Of a DNA stretch of 64,000 bases, positions 9,638 through 22,295 are shown in pieces; positions within the stretch are counted from its first letter, which is position 1; every line of letters starts with the position of its first letter. The position numbers and the translations under genes are program-made. Below the pieces are notes generated by a model that was given only the letters and a program-made list of their open reading frames with translations, did not search any database and was not told where the DNA came from. This DNA comes from Desmodesmus armatus (Eukaryota > Chlorophyta > Chlorophyceae > Sphaeropleales > Scenedesmaceae): NCBI GenBank assembly GCA_007449985.2, contig VIIQ02000045.1:1-64000 (forward strand), in the 5' to 3' direction.

Positions 9638-10362
9638 TGATATGGCAGAGACAGCAGGTGCTGCCGCAGCAATTAGCAGCAGCAGCAGCAATTGCTGGGC
9701 CGTCTGGATTGGCCTTTGGTAGCGACAACAGCTTTTGGCAGCAGTGGTTTAAGGCCGTCTGGAGTGGCCTCTGCTGGAGCGATGGTTTGTGCCAGCTGGG
9801 GGTGCCCAGACTGGCAAGCAGCTTTGCAGGAGGTTGGGAGCAGCAGTTGATTTATTGGACATTGTGGATAGTAGCTTTGCCTTTCACATGCGAACGATGT
9901 GGGGGCATCTGTCCTGCTTGCATGTTGGTTGGGATTTAGCAGCAGTGAGCGCAAAGGGCCACTGTTTGTGCTTGTCAAGCTCAGTGAAATATGCTTCCTG
10001 AGTAGTTAAGTGAGTGCTGCATGACTCACTTGTGTGCAGCAGATCCAGCAGTGGCTGGGTTTGTTTGTCAATTATGTGTGTGTGTTTTATTGACTGTGCA
10101 ATGCACAAACATCACATGCGTTGTAGTGTGTGTGCCCAGCGTCTGGATGTGCCTAGATGCCGTGGTGAGAAAAGACAAAAAACAAAAATGTCTGTTGACT
10201 TGTGTTGTGTGGTCACAGCAGCATTCTCTGCAAGCAATGTGCAGTTTTCCCCGTGCGTTGCGCATCAGCTGTGTGCTATCAGCTGTTGCATGTTGCTTTT
10301 GGATTGGGTTGTTTGTAGCTGCTCAATGTGAGTACTGCTGCTGTGTAGTGTTACCCCAGCAG
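9638..10362 (+). other. Retrotransposon 3' untranslated region, G/T-rich
   Basis: No supported coding frame. The plus strand is rich in TGTGTG-like sequence from about 10000, as in other sense-strand untranslated regions of this window. It runs from the stop of the second ORF to the purine tract. Confidence 0.5.
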
Positions 10363-10375
10363 CAGTGGGGGGGAG
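10363..10375 (+). promoter_or_regulatory. Polypurine tract
   Basis: A purine-rich run dominated by seven G residues ends immediately before TGTACACC. A purine tract directly before a TG dinucleotide is the classical plus-strand primer site that fixes the start of the 3' LTR. This supports placing the LTR start at 10376. Confidence 0.6.
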
Positions 10376-10423
10376 TGTACACCCCTAGCAGCAATCTGAG
10401 CAGGTCAGTGTTCTACTGCGTCA
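10374..10423 (+). repeat. 50-bp direct repeat, copy 1
   Basis: Identical over 50 bases to 11014-11063; the copies are exactly 640 bases apart. The block begins AGTGTACACC and ends CTGCGTCA. This copy follows the polypurine tract. Confidence 0.9.
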
Positions 10424-11063
10424 GCTGACACGAGCAGCAGCTACACTGACCGATTCCTGCTGAGTGAGCAGTAATCCTCACAGGAAGGTTATGCTGTGTA
10501 CAAGGCTATACAACACATGCCTTAGCAGAATCAGTGTGATAGTTGACTAATCATGTTGAGTCAACAAGGACTCTGGGTGATATCAGATCATGCCAGATAC
10601 TGCTGCGTGGCAGTGCTATTATTGGTGGTTAAGTGCTTGGGAGTTGTATGCGATGAGTTTGGTGCTGCGATGCACAGGATCACTGGCGGGTTCAGGGTTT
10701 ACCGCCTGCAGTGCCGATTCCTTTGTGCCGCTGTGGTGCTCTGTGCGTCGCACTCGGCTTTGACAGTGCTTGGTGTAAACTTCTGGCAGTGTTTCCCGAG
10801 TACTCGCTCATTTGAATCCCCAATTCAGAGCGCACAGGTGCAGCAACCAGCCCCAGCAGCGACCTGTGGTCGAACCGGGTGCCTGAACATCACTCATACA
10901 TTCATACAGCGCATCAACACTTTGCAAAGGACTACAAGTGAGTATCTGCTACCCTCAGAGCAGCCAGCTGGCTGCGAAGCATCATTGCTGCAAGCTTTAG
11001 GCAGCAAACCACTAGTGTACACCCCTAGCAGCAATCTGAGCAGGTCAGTGTTCTACTGCGTCA
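10376..11063 (+). repeat. Putative 3' LTR
   Basis: It starts TG right after the polypurine tract and ends CA at 11063, 688 bases in all. Its first 48 bases recur exactly as its last 48 bases. If the LTR instead ends near 11013 (640 bases), the terminal copy would be a truncated second LTR. The 5' LTR is outside the window, so the length cannot be confirmed. No coding sequence is supported inside it. Confidence 0.5.
11014..11063 (+). repeat. 50-bp direct repeat, copy 2
   Basis: Exact partner of 10374-10423, without a purine tract before it. It lies 55 bases upstream of the first visible MFS exon, so it is the candidate right border of the insertion. Confidence 0.9.
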
Positions 11064-11118
11064 CTGCTGTCCAGTCCTTTACTCATCCACGTTTGGCCGC
11101 TGCGTTTTCTTTGAACAG

Positions 11119-14100
11119 ATCTACACGCAGCTGACCAGTGTTATGAGCAAGGTCTTCTTCCCTGGCAGCAACCCAGCTGTGCAGGCGCTCTCCATCTGGG
11201 GTATCTTTGCGGGTAAGCAGCACCCTGGGGGGGGGGGGGGGCTTCAAGGAATGACTGGGAGCGGGTGAAGTGTATCAGCTACACACCCAACACACCTGAC
11301 GATAATGTACCCTGCAGCTTGCCAAGCCGCAAGCACCAGTCAGCTGATCAACAGCAACAGCCCCCCCCCCCCCCCCCCCCCCCCCCGCGAGGTAACCAAG
11401 CTACACAGCCCAGCCCAGCAACCCTGTAATTGTCACACTGTGCTTCTTCTCACCCCACACTCGTTGCCGCCAACCTGGCGCATCACCCTGCTCAACATGG
11501 GTAGCTCACCTGATGTCATGTACATGTGTCCCCCTGCGCTCCTGCAGTCGGGTTCATCTCCCGCCCCGTGGGTGCGCTGATCTTTGGCCACCTGGGAGAC
11601 ACCAGGGGCCGTGGGCTGTGCCTGCTGGTGTCTGTCATCCTCATGGGAGTGCCTACAGTGAGTTTGCTGTGCAACGCTGCCAGCGCAACGCTGTGAAAGT
11701 CGTCCATCAGCTTTTTGCGGCAGCGATAGAAGCAGCAGCGGCTACTGATTGCAAATTGCCCAGCCTCCACAGATACTGACGTGTCATTCTTGTACAGCAG
11801 TTGCGATTGCCACGCTGGGCCTGTCATGCTGCATTGGCTGATTGCACCCTGTGTAGCAGCACGTGTGTGTGCTGCAGTTGGTGGTGGTTTGCCTGCCCAC
11901 ATGTACTCAGGCCAGCACTGACTCCCCTCCCCTCCCTGGCCCCAACCTTGGGATCTCCAAGTCTGACAATTCATATATGTGATGTCTGTTGCAGGTGGTC
12001 ATTGGATGCCTGCCCACGTATGCCCAGGCGGGCATTGCCTCCCCCACCTTACTGGCCATCATGAGGCTCATCCAGGGTCTGGCAATGGGAGGAGAGTTTG
12101 GTGAGTGCTGAAAGGGGGGGGGAGTCCTGGGCCGCGTCATCCTCTCGTCCTCAAGTTCACGTTGTTTGGTTCGGCGTGATATGATGTGCTGTGCTGTGCC
12201 ATGTTGGCCCTTCGGTGTTGTGCTGGGCTGCGATTTGTGTATCAGGCCTTGTCCCACCACCCCGCCCCACCCCGTGTGCAGGTGCTGCCATGGTGTACCT
12301 CCACGAGATTGCCCTGCCCCAGTACAAGACTGTGACCGGCTCCCTGGGCTACGTGTCCCTGGGCATTGGAGTGGTGCTGGGCATCCTGGTGGTGGCATCA
12401 GTCATCTACACAGTGCCTGCAGGTAAGGAAGGGGTTGATGCTGCTTCACAAAGCTGAGCTTGTAGGGGGTTTGTGGGCGTCGGCATGTTGCGCATTGCTT
12501 GCGCCTGGCATCAGTCTCACTCCCTAGCGTTTCGTGTGCAAAGCATATTTAAGCAACACTGAGGGGCGCAGCCGCCGTAAGGCCCAGCAATCCACAGGGC
12601 AGCGTCTCCCTTTTGACAAGTCAAAAGCACCACCAACCTCTTCACAGTTGAGCTTTCCCTCCTGCAGCACACACACAGTGCGCCAGCATGCAACAAGCCA
12701 AGCAGTTGCTGAATGCTTCTATGCCGTCCTACCCCGCCCCCCCCCCTTCCCCCGCTGTGCAGAGGCGATGCTTGTGTGGGGTTGGCGTGTGCCCTTCCTG
12801 CTGGCAGTGCTGACCCTGGTGGCCGCCATTGTGCTGAGGTACAACATGCCTGAAAGCCAGGAGGTGCGTCCCAAGGTCATAGTTCGAATCCTGCTGAATG
12901 CAATTACTTTCCACCTCAATTCCAGCAGCTGTTGCACACAGGGTTTCTAGTGCCCACCTACCTCCTGTGAACCCCAGCAGAAGCTGCCTGCCTGCTTGCA
13001 CTCTTTTCTTTCCAAACACTTTTGTCATCAACCCTGTCGATCTTCAAGGACCTTAACCTTTTTAGCACGTCAACAATGTTCACTGATGTTTGCTAATATT
13101 TGCTGATGTTTGCTGGTGTCTTGTTGGTTGCCGCAGTTTGTTGCGTCTCATGAGCAGTTGGATGAGGAGTTCCACCACAGGCTGGAGGAGCTGGAGAAGA
13201 AGAGGAAGCAGCATGCAGCAGAGCACCCGCACACGCACAAGCACGGGTCAGGTGGGCCCTGCCGTAAGTCTCAACGGCTACCAGGGTGGTCTAGGGTTGA
13301 ACCCGGTTCTTGCTTGGCAAACTCAATACTAGTTGTGCGGCTCAATACTAGTTGCGCTGAGTTCTTTGATGGTGTTTAAAGTCCCCTGATTCTCAACCCT
13401 CCACCAGATCATGACCACTGTCTTCTTTTGACTCCCACACTGACTCGCGCATGTCTGTTTGCCACTCTGCTATACTGCTGTACCACCCTGCAGACCTGAC
13501 CTGTGATGTTGCCAGCAGTGAGAACGGTTCCATGGTCAAGGCCGCAGCCATGAACACAGCCATGAACACAGCCATGAACAACAGCAAGGACCATGGGAAG
13601 GTTGATGTGGAGGCTGGCAGCAGCCCCGCTGTGGCCAACAAGCACTACGTCCCTGTGGTTGAACTGTTCAGGGGTCACTGGGCAGGCATCCTGGTGCAGA
13701 CTACCTACGAGGCATGTGAGTGTTCTTGGTGTTGCAGGGGATGTTGGCAATGGGATTGGAGTGTTCAATAATGAGGCTGGGCAACGTGCGCTATGTGGGC
13801 GGAAAGCTTCCCGTAAAGGCGGACGTTCAACCCCACACGTGCGTCACTGCACCACAAGCAGTAGTGTGTGTTGAGTGGGGCCACGCTTTGAGCTGCTGCT
13901 GCCCTCCACCCTGCCTCTCCCGTTCTTTGAAACAGGGTATATGCTCTGTACATGCTCCCTGATCTACTGTACAACTGTTCCCTGACGCTGTGTTTATACT
14001 GTATTTTCCCCGGCCGCCTGCTGTCCTGCTCAGGGATCGGTGCTGGTTTCTACCTTGGCTACAGCTGGCTGCCCTCCTTCTTCATCAAGCACGTGGGCAT

Positions 14101-15697
14101 CCCACAGTCCACCACTCTGTGGATGGTGCTCAGCGGCATGATCGTCTTTACCTTCGTGGTGCCGGTGAGAGCTTGGGTTTTGCTTATTCTGTTTGTGTTA
14201 TGATAATTAATTATCAATTTTTTATTGCCGGATACTAGCTACCAGATACACATGCCTCTGCGGGATATTATTCTAAGGTTCACAGACACATGTCAGGTGC
14301 TAGTTGGCAGTTGCCTTGGGTGCTGATGTATTTGCGGCGGCTGAGGGCTCCCCAAAGCCTGACTGGTTTAGGAATGCAGGATTCAGAAATGCTAGTATCA
14401 GTTGTGACAGAATATCGCGGCCTACAGCGATCAGCTTACCGTAGTTGCTATATGGGTTGACCCAACAGCCTGCCAGGGTTGAGGTTTATTGTGCAGGTAT
14501 GACTGAATGCGGCACACATGTTCCTACTGACACTGTCGCGTGGCTGTCTCTGCTGCTGCAGCTGGCCGGCTGGGTGTGCGACAAGGGAGTGGGCCGTGTG
14601 TCAAGCACCATGTGGGTCACAATCGTTGCAGGTAAGAGGCAATGCAAGCAATGGACAGGGGCACTCCATGCAAGATTCCTAGGCATACTGCCACTGAACA
14701 ATGGCCAAAGTTTGCAATAACTATAGCTGACTTGCATCATCCATCAGTGTAGCTCTGTTGCTGAAAATGCGCTGCCAGCTGCTGCCATGGTGGCTGGCTT
14801 CCCAATACGAGCACTTTTTTGCTTTGCACCCCACCCGTGGCAGAAGAAGGTAAACTGAAGAATGTACCGTGTTTCCCGCTGTCCCTGCAGGTGCTGCCTC
14901 CATCCCTATGTTCCTGGGCTTTGCCACCAAGAGTCTGGGCTTGTGCTGGTTCCTCCAGATTGCCATCCTTGCCTTGGTGGCCTACACTATGGGGGTGCTG
15001 CCTGGCATCTGCTCCATGATATACCCTGCTGGAGTCCGCATCAGTGGATTCAATTTTGGTGAGGAAGTATACTTACGTACAGCTGGGAAAATGATAATAT
15101 AGTTTTTGGTTTGGGCGCGATGTGCTGTGTACCGTTGCTGTGTGCTGTGCGGGTCGGGGTTGTGTGTGCAGGGTGCAATCGAGCAGGAGGCATGTGCTGA
15201 CCTGTGGTGTCTCTTGCTGATGCTGTGCAGGGTACAACTGTGGCATGATGACCTTTGGTGGCCTGGTGAGTAGTGTGCTCTGGGCACTGGGAAAGAAACA
15301 GGCACCGGGGGGGCGGGGGAGGCAGGCAAGCCTTGGCCGGGGTGGGGCGAAGAGCAGCAGGCTGCGGTTTCCAAATGAAAGGCGTGGCTGCTTTGGACAC
15401 GATCAGACGGCACTCACATGCAGGTGCAACTTTCCACGTGCACAACTCACACAGCACATACTGTCAGTAAAGCCCAAAATCCCAACTCCACAACTGCTTC
15501 CTGACAAGTGTGCCCTGCCCCCTGCTGCTGCTGCTACTGCTGCCACAACCCTACCTTTGCAGACCCCGCTTATCATGACGGCCATCCAGACAAAGTCTAT
15601 CTTCATTGGCCCTGGCATCTGGATGACCTGCATGGCAGTCGTCACAGTTGCCTCCTGCCTTGTCTTGCTCAAGAAGTTCCCCGCCACAAACAAGTAG
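11119..15697 (+). CDS. MFS transporter, metabolite:H+ symporter-like, 5' exon(s) missing
   Basis: Twelve exons join in one frame of 480 codons ending in TAG: 11119-11212, 11548-11657, 11995-12100, 12282-12422, 12763-12863, 13137-13263, 13494-13715, 14034-14164, 14562-14631, 14891-15058, 15231-15265, 15563-15697. The first starts in phase 0 after an acceptor, so at least one upstream exon is missing. [16 protein letters not shown] and DTRGRG match the loop between helices 2 and 3 of the MHS group (ProP, KgtP, shikimate transporters), and [13 protein letters not shown] the helix 4 region. The helix 6-7 loop is long, His-rich and Lys-rich and includes a threefold MNTA-like repeat. It should move a small organic solute with protons across a membrane; the substrate is unknown. 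The first helix should be encoded upstream, beyond the retrotransposon, so this allele may be disrupted or depend on splicing out a very long intron. Confidence 0.9.
11361..11386 (+). repeat. 26-base poly-C run in an MFS intron
   Basis: A pure C tract in the first visible intron, preceded by a long G run at about 11227. Similar G or C runs occur in introns of the minus-strand genes (for example near 34013, 35367, 36260 and 39590). Confidence 0.95.
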
Positions 15698-17215
15698 TGG
15701 CCCACACAGATCCGGCGGCCACATTGATACGGATGCCACATGTTGGCGGGTGCTGTGGGGACATGTGAGATGCATATGTGTGGCATGTTGTTGTCGATCA
15801 TGTTGCGAATGGTGTCAGGAGGTGTGTGTTGGTGACAGGCGCCTGCCCCTCGGGGGTGAGCACGAGTACGTGTATACAGCACACGTGTGTGCAGAACCAA
15901 TACTTGTCTGGGATGTTTTTCTGCTTGGGGCTGACCGTACTGCACGTTGAATCCAGTATTGTTGCAGGGTTTGCTGTGGGCTAGACCCTGTGAGACACGA
16001 GGTTTTACACACACAAGAGCAGCACGTGCTGTGAACATCAATTGCATTTGTCATGACAGCAAGGCCGCGTGGTCAATACTATACTATATGTGCACAGGAA
16101 GGCTCCTTGGCCTTGCGTGCCAGCAATCCAGTGATTGGATTTTTTCCCCGAGACAAGAGTCTTGGAGCCGTTTTGTTCGTGGACTGTACTTGTGCGCTGG
16201 GATGGTTTGTTGCTGCGATAGGGTTCAGGGAGTGGTGGTGGATCAGTATTGCATGTGACAAGCCAGTTCTGCACGGTAATCCTTGCTACACCCTTCAGGG
16301 GCGCATGCTGTGTGGTTATCAACACTACCGTCACGACCACAGGCTACTGGCCTCAGGTGCGGCACGGTGCCGCAGTGTACACAAGGGAGTAAAAACGGGC
16401 GTGCATACCCTGTTCTGGCATACTGGTGTTGTTTGTGTTGTCTGTAGTACTAACAGGAATAGGAGACGTAGCAGTTATTGCGTCGACCTCCCATCAAGAG
16501 GAAGATGTACATCTGTTGTCGCCTGGCTTCAGGGGAGGCTTGTGCTGCCGGTACACACCCTGTGGAGCAAGAGTTTCACAGCATTGCGCGGCACGGCCAC
16601 GATGCAACTCTTGTTCCTTTTGCTGTGCACATTGAGTACAGTACTACACACCAATTTTGGAACACAATCTTGACAAGGGAAGGCTTCATCTGGCACCTGG
16701 GCCCCCTTGTGGTTAGCTGTACCCTGGGGGACACTGCTAAGATGTGTGGAGAATGTGCCCAGTTGTGCTATGGAGTATACTGTTCACCTGCTCATCTACT
16801 GAATAGGTGATCTTGCCAACACCCCTGTTGGACCCTGCATGCATAGGATCACCTGGCCCCACTGTCCACAAGTAGGTGCAGCAGCTGTGGTATCTGCCGC
16901 ATCCCATGTTATCGTGTCTGCTGCGTTGCATGTGTGTGCGCCTTGGCATGGGGCTCAGCCCAATGCTTGTCTCCAAGAGGTCATCCCGCCTGGTTATGCT
17001 CTTGTCCGACGGAAGCTTTTGCATCACAGAGACTGATCTGCCTTTCTTGTGTATTGTAAAGGGTTGTGTATCTACAGGATGGGGTTTGAATATGCGGTCG
17101 AGCATTGAAGGCCGCAGGCGGCCTGGCTTGACAGGTCTTGTCAAGCTTGCTGAGCATGTATGCTGTCAAGTTGGCCGCACTGGCTCGCGATGCAGTGTTA
17201 CGGCAGTGTAATGTG
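15698..17215 (+). other. G/T-rich downstream region of the MFS gene, probable 3' UTR
   Basis: No supported ORF. The plus strand is G/T-rich throughout, as expected for a sense 3' UTR here. TGTAA, the usual poly(A) signal of green algal nuclear genes, occurs at 17055-17059 and 17207-17211. The composition flips soon after the second, making 17207 a reasonable transcript end. Confidence 0.45.
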
Positions 17216-17942
17216 CCGACAGTGTCTTAGCTGCAGCTGGGTGTTGGGTACACAGGCCGCGGCTGCTAGCATGCTGTGTGAGTGATTGTGAGGTGTCAGC
17301 TGGCACGGCAGCGCCTCCTGTTGGCATGCCGGACTGTTGTGGTGGTGGTGAAGTGACTTTGCAAAGACCATGTAACTCGCAAAGCAGATCTTCCGGTTTG
17401 CTGCAATCTCTGGAGACTGTTGCTTGTGGGTCGTAGATCCTAGCACATCCACCATCACCATTCGTCGTGTTGGTAGCAGTGAGAATTTGTTCAGTGCACA
17501 AGCATAACCAGTTAGTGCAGTCACAGCCTGTTGGTAAGTTGGGTTTGCTGCACCAAGGCAACAAACCCAACCAATCCTTGGCACTTGCAACAACCTCCCT
17601 GATCAACCTGCTGGCATGACAAATCTCAAACAGGTGCATTGCATCAAGATAATACGGCCACAATCCAGCTAAAGGAATATACCCCTGGAGCCTGCCGCAC
17701 AATGCTTGCACTGCTTGTCAAAAGAATGACAAGCAGCCAAGAGCATAGGCAAGGGTCAAACAGGCCCACCACACTTACTAATTTGGTAGTACCAACTGCA
17801 GATGGCCGGATTATGGCCAGCATGTTGCATACAAAACCCACCACAGCATCTGCAGCGCAAAACCCGTGCGGCAATGCGCACAAACGCATAACTGGTAAGA
17901 GAAAGGTTCAAGAGACTACTGGTCACATGTCATTCAACCGCC

Positions 17943-18365
17943 AAGGTGCACAAATGGGGGGCAGCGGCAGTGGCAAGCCCCAGCAACAGCGCCAGCACAT
18001 GGCAAACTCTGCTGAGTCAGCACGCGCGCTGCTCGTAGCAGGACAATTCATCCGTTGGCAAAGGCAGCGGCCTTGTGCAAAAAGCAGCTCAAACATCCAA
18101 CCACAGCATCGTACGCACTGACACCCCATTCACAGGCCCATCAAAACAGTGCAGTCCGGTCAGCTTTCTCAGCAAGGTGCACAAATAGGGGCAGCAGCAG
18201 TCACAAGCCCCAGCAACAGACAAGCACATGGCAAAAACAGCAAAGGCCTGTCCCTGCCAGTAGGATGCAAATTCATATGTTGGCAAGGCCAGCGGCCCTG
18301 TGCAAACAAGCAGCTCAATCATCCAACCAGAGAAACGCACGAAGTGACAGCCCCACACATAGACA
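17943..18365. repeat. Diverged tandem duplication, period 231 bp
   Basis: Two units, 17943-18136 and 18174-18365, both begin AAGGTGCACAAAT and share many blocks, such as CAAGCCCCAGCAACAG, AGCACATGGCAAA and AGCGGCC. Divergence and small indels show it is not recent. No conserved coding frame was seen. Confidence 0.8.
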
Positions 18366-21300
18366 ACACAGCTCATTTCATTGCGCGAGGATCAATTCGG
18401 CTTTCACAGGCATACTCCTGCAAGCAGTGTGTTCCCCGTTGTGCACTCCTGCATGCAAACCGCAGGTGACTAATCCCAAAGTGTGCCCCACCACTCCTTT
18501 CAAAGTGCGGACCACAACAGCAGTACTGAGCAGTTGCAGCACTGCCCTGGGCAGTACGGCACCCAGTCATGTCCAGCACAGCATCAAGACCTTGCAAGCT
18601 CATAGGCGGCATAGGCAGCAGGCCTATGCACACACGTACACTCAAACAATTATGCCGCCGACCGAAAGAGTGACACTGTGAAGTGACCCTAGTGACAGTG
18701 CAGTACTGTCCAGATGTTGATCTTGCCGGCTTAGCAGATGGAGTTGTAATGTCTTTGCGCGCGCAACTGGGTCACTCCTACGCACAAAGCACACGCCGCA
18801 ACGGCAGGCTGTGCGCAAACTGTCTAACAGTCTCACTTTTAAGGGAGATAGAAGTTGCCAGCAACCACACGGCACAATGGGGTGACCAGACAGCGAGGCA
18901 TGATCATGATCAAAAAGTGCCCTGCGGAAGGCACTTTGGTGACTAGCTTGTCAGCCAGTGTCAACAACGGCAGGCAACACGTAGGTGGAGTTGGTTAGTC
19001 CTCAGTCACAACAATGCCAACAGTTGGCATGGATCCAAGCAGTGGCACGCCCACGGGGCCACAGGCGGCCATATTCAGGTGCCTGAGTAGCATACGGGGT
19101 ATCATACGCATAAGGACTTATGAGGCATAAGTGTGCATACTTAGCTCCACAGCGGGAGTATCATATGGGTTGTGGCTGGCAGTGCATGATGTGTGGCAGT
19201 GCCAGCTAGGGATAAACCCTAAACCATAAACATTGGCAATGCGTAGGAGACAAACGCCGTGTGAAGGCGTGATGTTGCGTTCTGCTAAAGCACTGTATCA
19301 CATTGATTTTTCAAACAGGTACGCTGTCATGTAAAGTACGGTCATGTGTTGTACCAAACGCACCACCTGCCGTGCCATTGTTGGCTGGCAAGACAAGTCA
19401 CAGTACTACTAGCTGGCAGACCTGAACAGTCCAAGTGACTGCCAGCCTGTCACGTCACTCTCAACAATCCAACAACAACACTGACAACTTTTGCAGTGTC
19501 CTTCTTATCCTGTATTGGTAAAGAACGTGCCCAAGCGACCGTCCCTGGCTCTCAGGCACCTCCAATCCCCACCACCCCTCAAACAACAGCCACCACTGCT
19601 GAGTTGCCAACTCAAATTGAACCTCCCAAATGTGCCCGAAGCAGGCACAGCATCACCCACAACAACTCAGGCCACTGGGAATCACTGCTGCAGCTGCCAA
19701 ACAGCTACTACTTATCAGTGGTGCAGGCATCCCGAATCTCAAGTTCAGCCCACACCTCGTTCCTGAGCCCTTACCGCACCCGGCGGGCTAGCATCAACCC
19801 TCTTTGACTGGACCCCTTCCATGGGTCAATGTACATCAGGCCCTGCCGGCACTGGTAACATGCTGTTTGCAAGTCCTGCAAGCCAATGGGGCAGACCATG
19901 CACAGGTCTGCCCTGCAAATCAATCGCAAATTCAAAGCAGTGCTGAGGTGATGAGGTCCCCCTGGGTTGTGCAGGGGGAGAAAGGATCCTCGGTCCATAC
20001 AAGGAGGTGTATGAAACTGCTGTGGGAAGAACACACTGTGAGAGGCGTGACCAAACACGCCATGATGTCAGCACTGCTGCTTGAACACTCGATGGAAGCT
20101 GCAGGGTGACCGCCCCTGTTCCCGACAACACGCGGGTGCCCCTTGCTTTTCCTGATACAAGAACAGCACTCAACCTTTAGCAAGGCCCCTCTCAGGGCTC
20201 GACTGGGCGCGACAGAACCAGCCTTGTTCGGCTGACAAGCGGAAACCTGTCGACAAAACAACAACAACAATCACTATATTGGTTGGTTGCTTCAAGCAAC
20301 CCTGATTATGCAAGCGGCAGCAACTGCGCGCTGACACTCCACACACACTACACCTGACACAAAAAGTTGAAAGCTCAACAAACGGCCCGTGTCACCATCA
20401 TGTTTGAAGCCTTGAACTAACGATTAGTCAGTGCTGCTGAGTGCTGCGTCAGCACAGAGGCTGCTGCTGTTGGTATTCAAAAAACACTCCTCCACATCTT
20501 CAAACTAACCCAGCGAGCTAGCCAATCACTGTATTATGCACCGCAGTACTGCATGGCATGCAGTGACCACATGGGGTGTGCATGACAACGTGAAGCAGTG
20601 CTAGTCAGTCTACGCACCAGTGAGCCCCAATCTAGTAGCCGCATATGCGCAGGACACACAACAGCAACCAACCCAGTCACACCCTCGGCACTAGGGCACC
20701 CGATAGACACATGATCCGGCAGGAAACACTACCAATCCAGGCACAGCCTATGAAAACCCAGCAAACCCGGCTAGAGACAGACACATGTACATGCATGCCA
20801 TCTTCACGGCAACAGCATCACAGTCACAACCCAAGCACCAGACACGCTTTTGGGCACATCTGTGCAGCCCGCTTGTACTTCAACCTTTTCAGGACCAAGA
20901 TGCTTCAACGCCAAACGAACCAACGCAGCAACATTTCCCACACGTTGTCCCCACGAGCCGGCAGAAAAATGCTGCCGATGTGCTCCAAACCCCCGTCCAC
21001 ACCCCACACAGGCTGAGCTGCTGCTTGAGCAGCAAGCAATGAGGGCGAGGTCAACTCAACAGTTTTGCCCTGTTCAAGTACAAGGGCAATTGCAACTTTT
21101 GTTTGATGGTGTGTGTTTCAGCAGCACACAACTCTGACACTATCAGCTGAGGCTGGCAGCCCACAACACTTAGACTGTGTGCACAAGTTGGGGCCGCGCA
21201 GCCGACACTTGAGCAGTTGGCTCCACTGACACACCCAACCAACCACCCTGGGCGCTGACACGAAGGGTGTGTGCATGCTGATCAAAAGTGTCAGTACCAC

Positions 21301-22295
21301 AGGCCAACCCATAGCCTTTGGTAGCTGAGCACTGTTATGTAACAAGCACTGTTAGGTAACAAGCATGCACCGATAAATGCATGCATACATCCGTCTTGAT
21401 GGGCAGTCAGTAAAACACAGCTTCATGGGCATTAAGTCAACATGTCCATCTCACACTGGCTCAGTCAAATGCCATGGCGCAGGCCAAGCGCCCCTTTCTC
21501 TCACCCACCCCATACATTCAGACACACAAACATGCTTCATGTACAGTACCACAAACTGCGCACCAACTTAGCCCTCTTGCCCTGGACAAAACCAACGAGG
21601 AACCACTTGCAGTATGCCACACCTGCATCAGGCAGCATCAGGAGCCACTTGAGCTTGTTGCTCGCCCCACCTGTATTTGCCAAGCCAGAAACACTCCCCA
21701 CATGCACCCCATTCACCCACATCCAGCTTCAACATTATATTCAGGTGCACGGGAGACCCTGGCTCTTCCAACACATGTCACAACACATCAGGCGACTCAA
21801 GCACCCACCAACCACACCCTCTTCTCTCACCAAACGCAACCACCGACATAAGTCGGCAGGAGGGCCTCCTGCCCTATCAATCAATTGTGGCGACACACAC
21901 GCCCACCATTGCGCAGGTGCTTGAAGCACGTAACATGCTCACAGGGTTGATCATGCAACACCGTGAACTCTGCACGCATGGCGTGTGCCACCAAAAACAC
22001 CGTTCTTGACCCAACCTTTCCCTGTCCCCCAGACCAGCAGACATCAGTCTTTCGGTGCTTCTCAGCGAACACAACAGCCATCGAGGCTCTGCATGTAATT
22101 TGAACTCAGGCGCATTTTCACCCAAGCAACCATCACAACCCATGCGTGCGCTTCCAAACACACCAACTCACACGCCCAAACCCGGTGACCCCAGTCACAG
22201 CTGCGCCGGCAGCATAGCTACCACACAGAACAAACTGTACCCACAGCAGTACTTTGAGCCTAGGCTTGGTAGCAAGACGCCCAGGCCTCCAGTCA

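Larger units (their letters stand above)
1..11063 (+). mobile_element. Ty3/gypsy-like LTR retrotransposon carrying a DNA methyltransferase (5' end outside window)
   Basis: The order of parts is a frame-broken gag/protease stretch, reverse transcriptase, RNase H, cytosine-C5 methyltransferase, integrase, PHD finger and Tudor-like segment, a second ORF, a G-rich purine tract, and a sequence starting TGTACACC taken as the 3' LTR. Reverse transcriptase before integrase is the Ty3/gypsy order. The 5' LTR and primer-binding site must lie upstream of base 1. The right end is placed at 11063, where the sequence reads CA and only 55 bases remain before an MFS exon begins; this border is inferred. The element therefore appears to sit in an intron of the transporter gene. 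The intact 1916-residue pol suggests a fairly young copy. Confidence 0.85.

Noticed and set aside
17166..17711. 181-codon minus-strand ORF with several cysteines
   Set aside because: No signal peptide, no recognisable family and it spans the composition switch; too weak to call a gene.
19209..19222. Telomere-like AAACCCTAAACC
   Set aside because: Less than two repeat units; not an interstitial telomere array.
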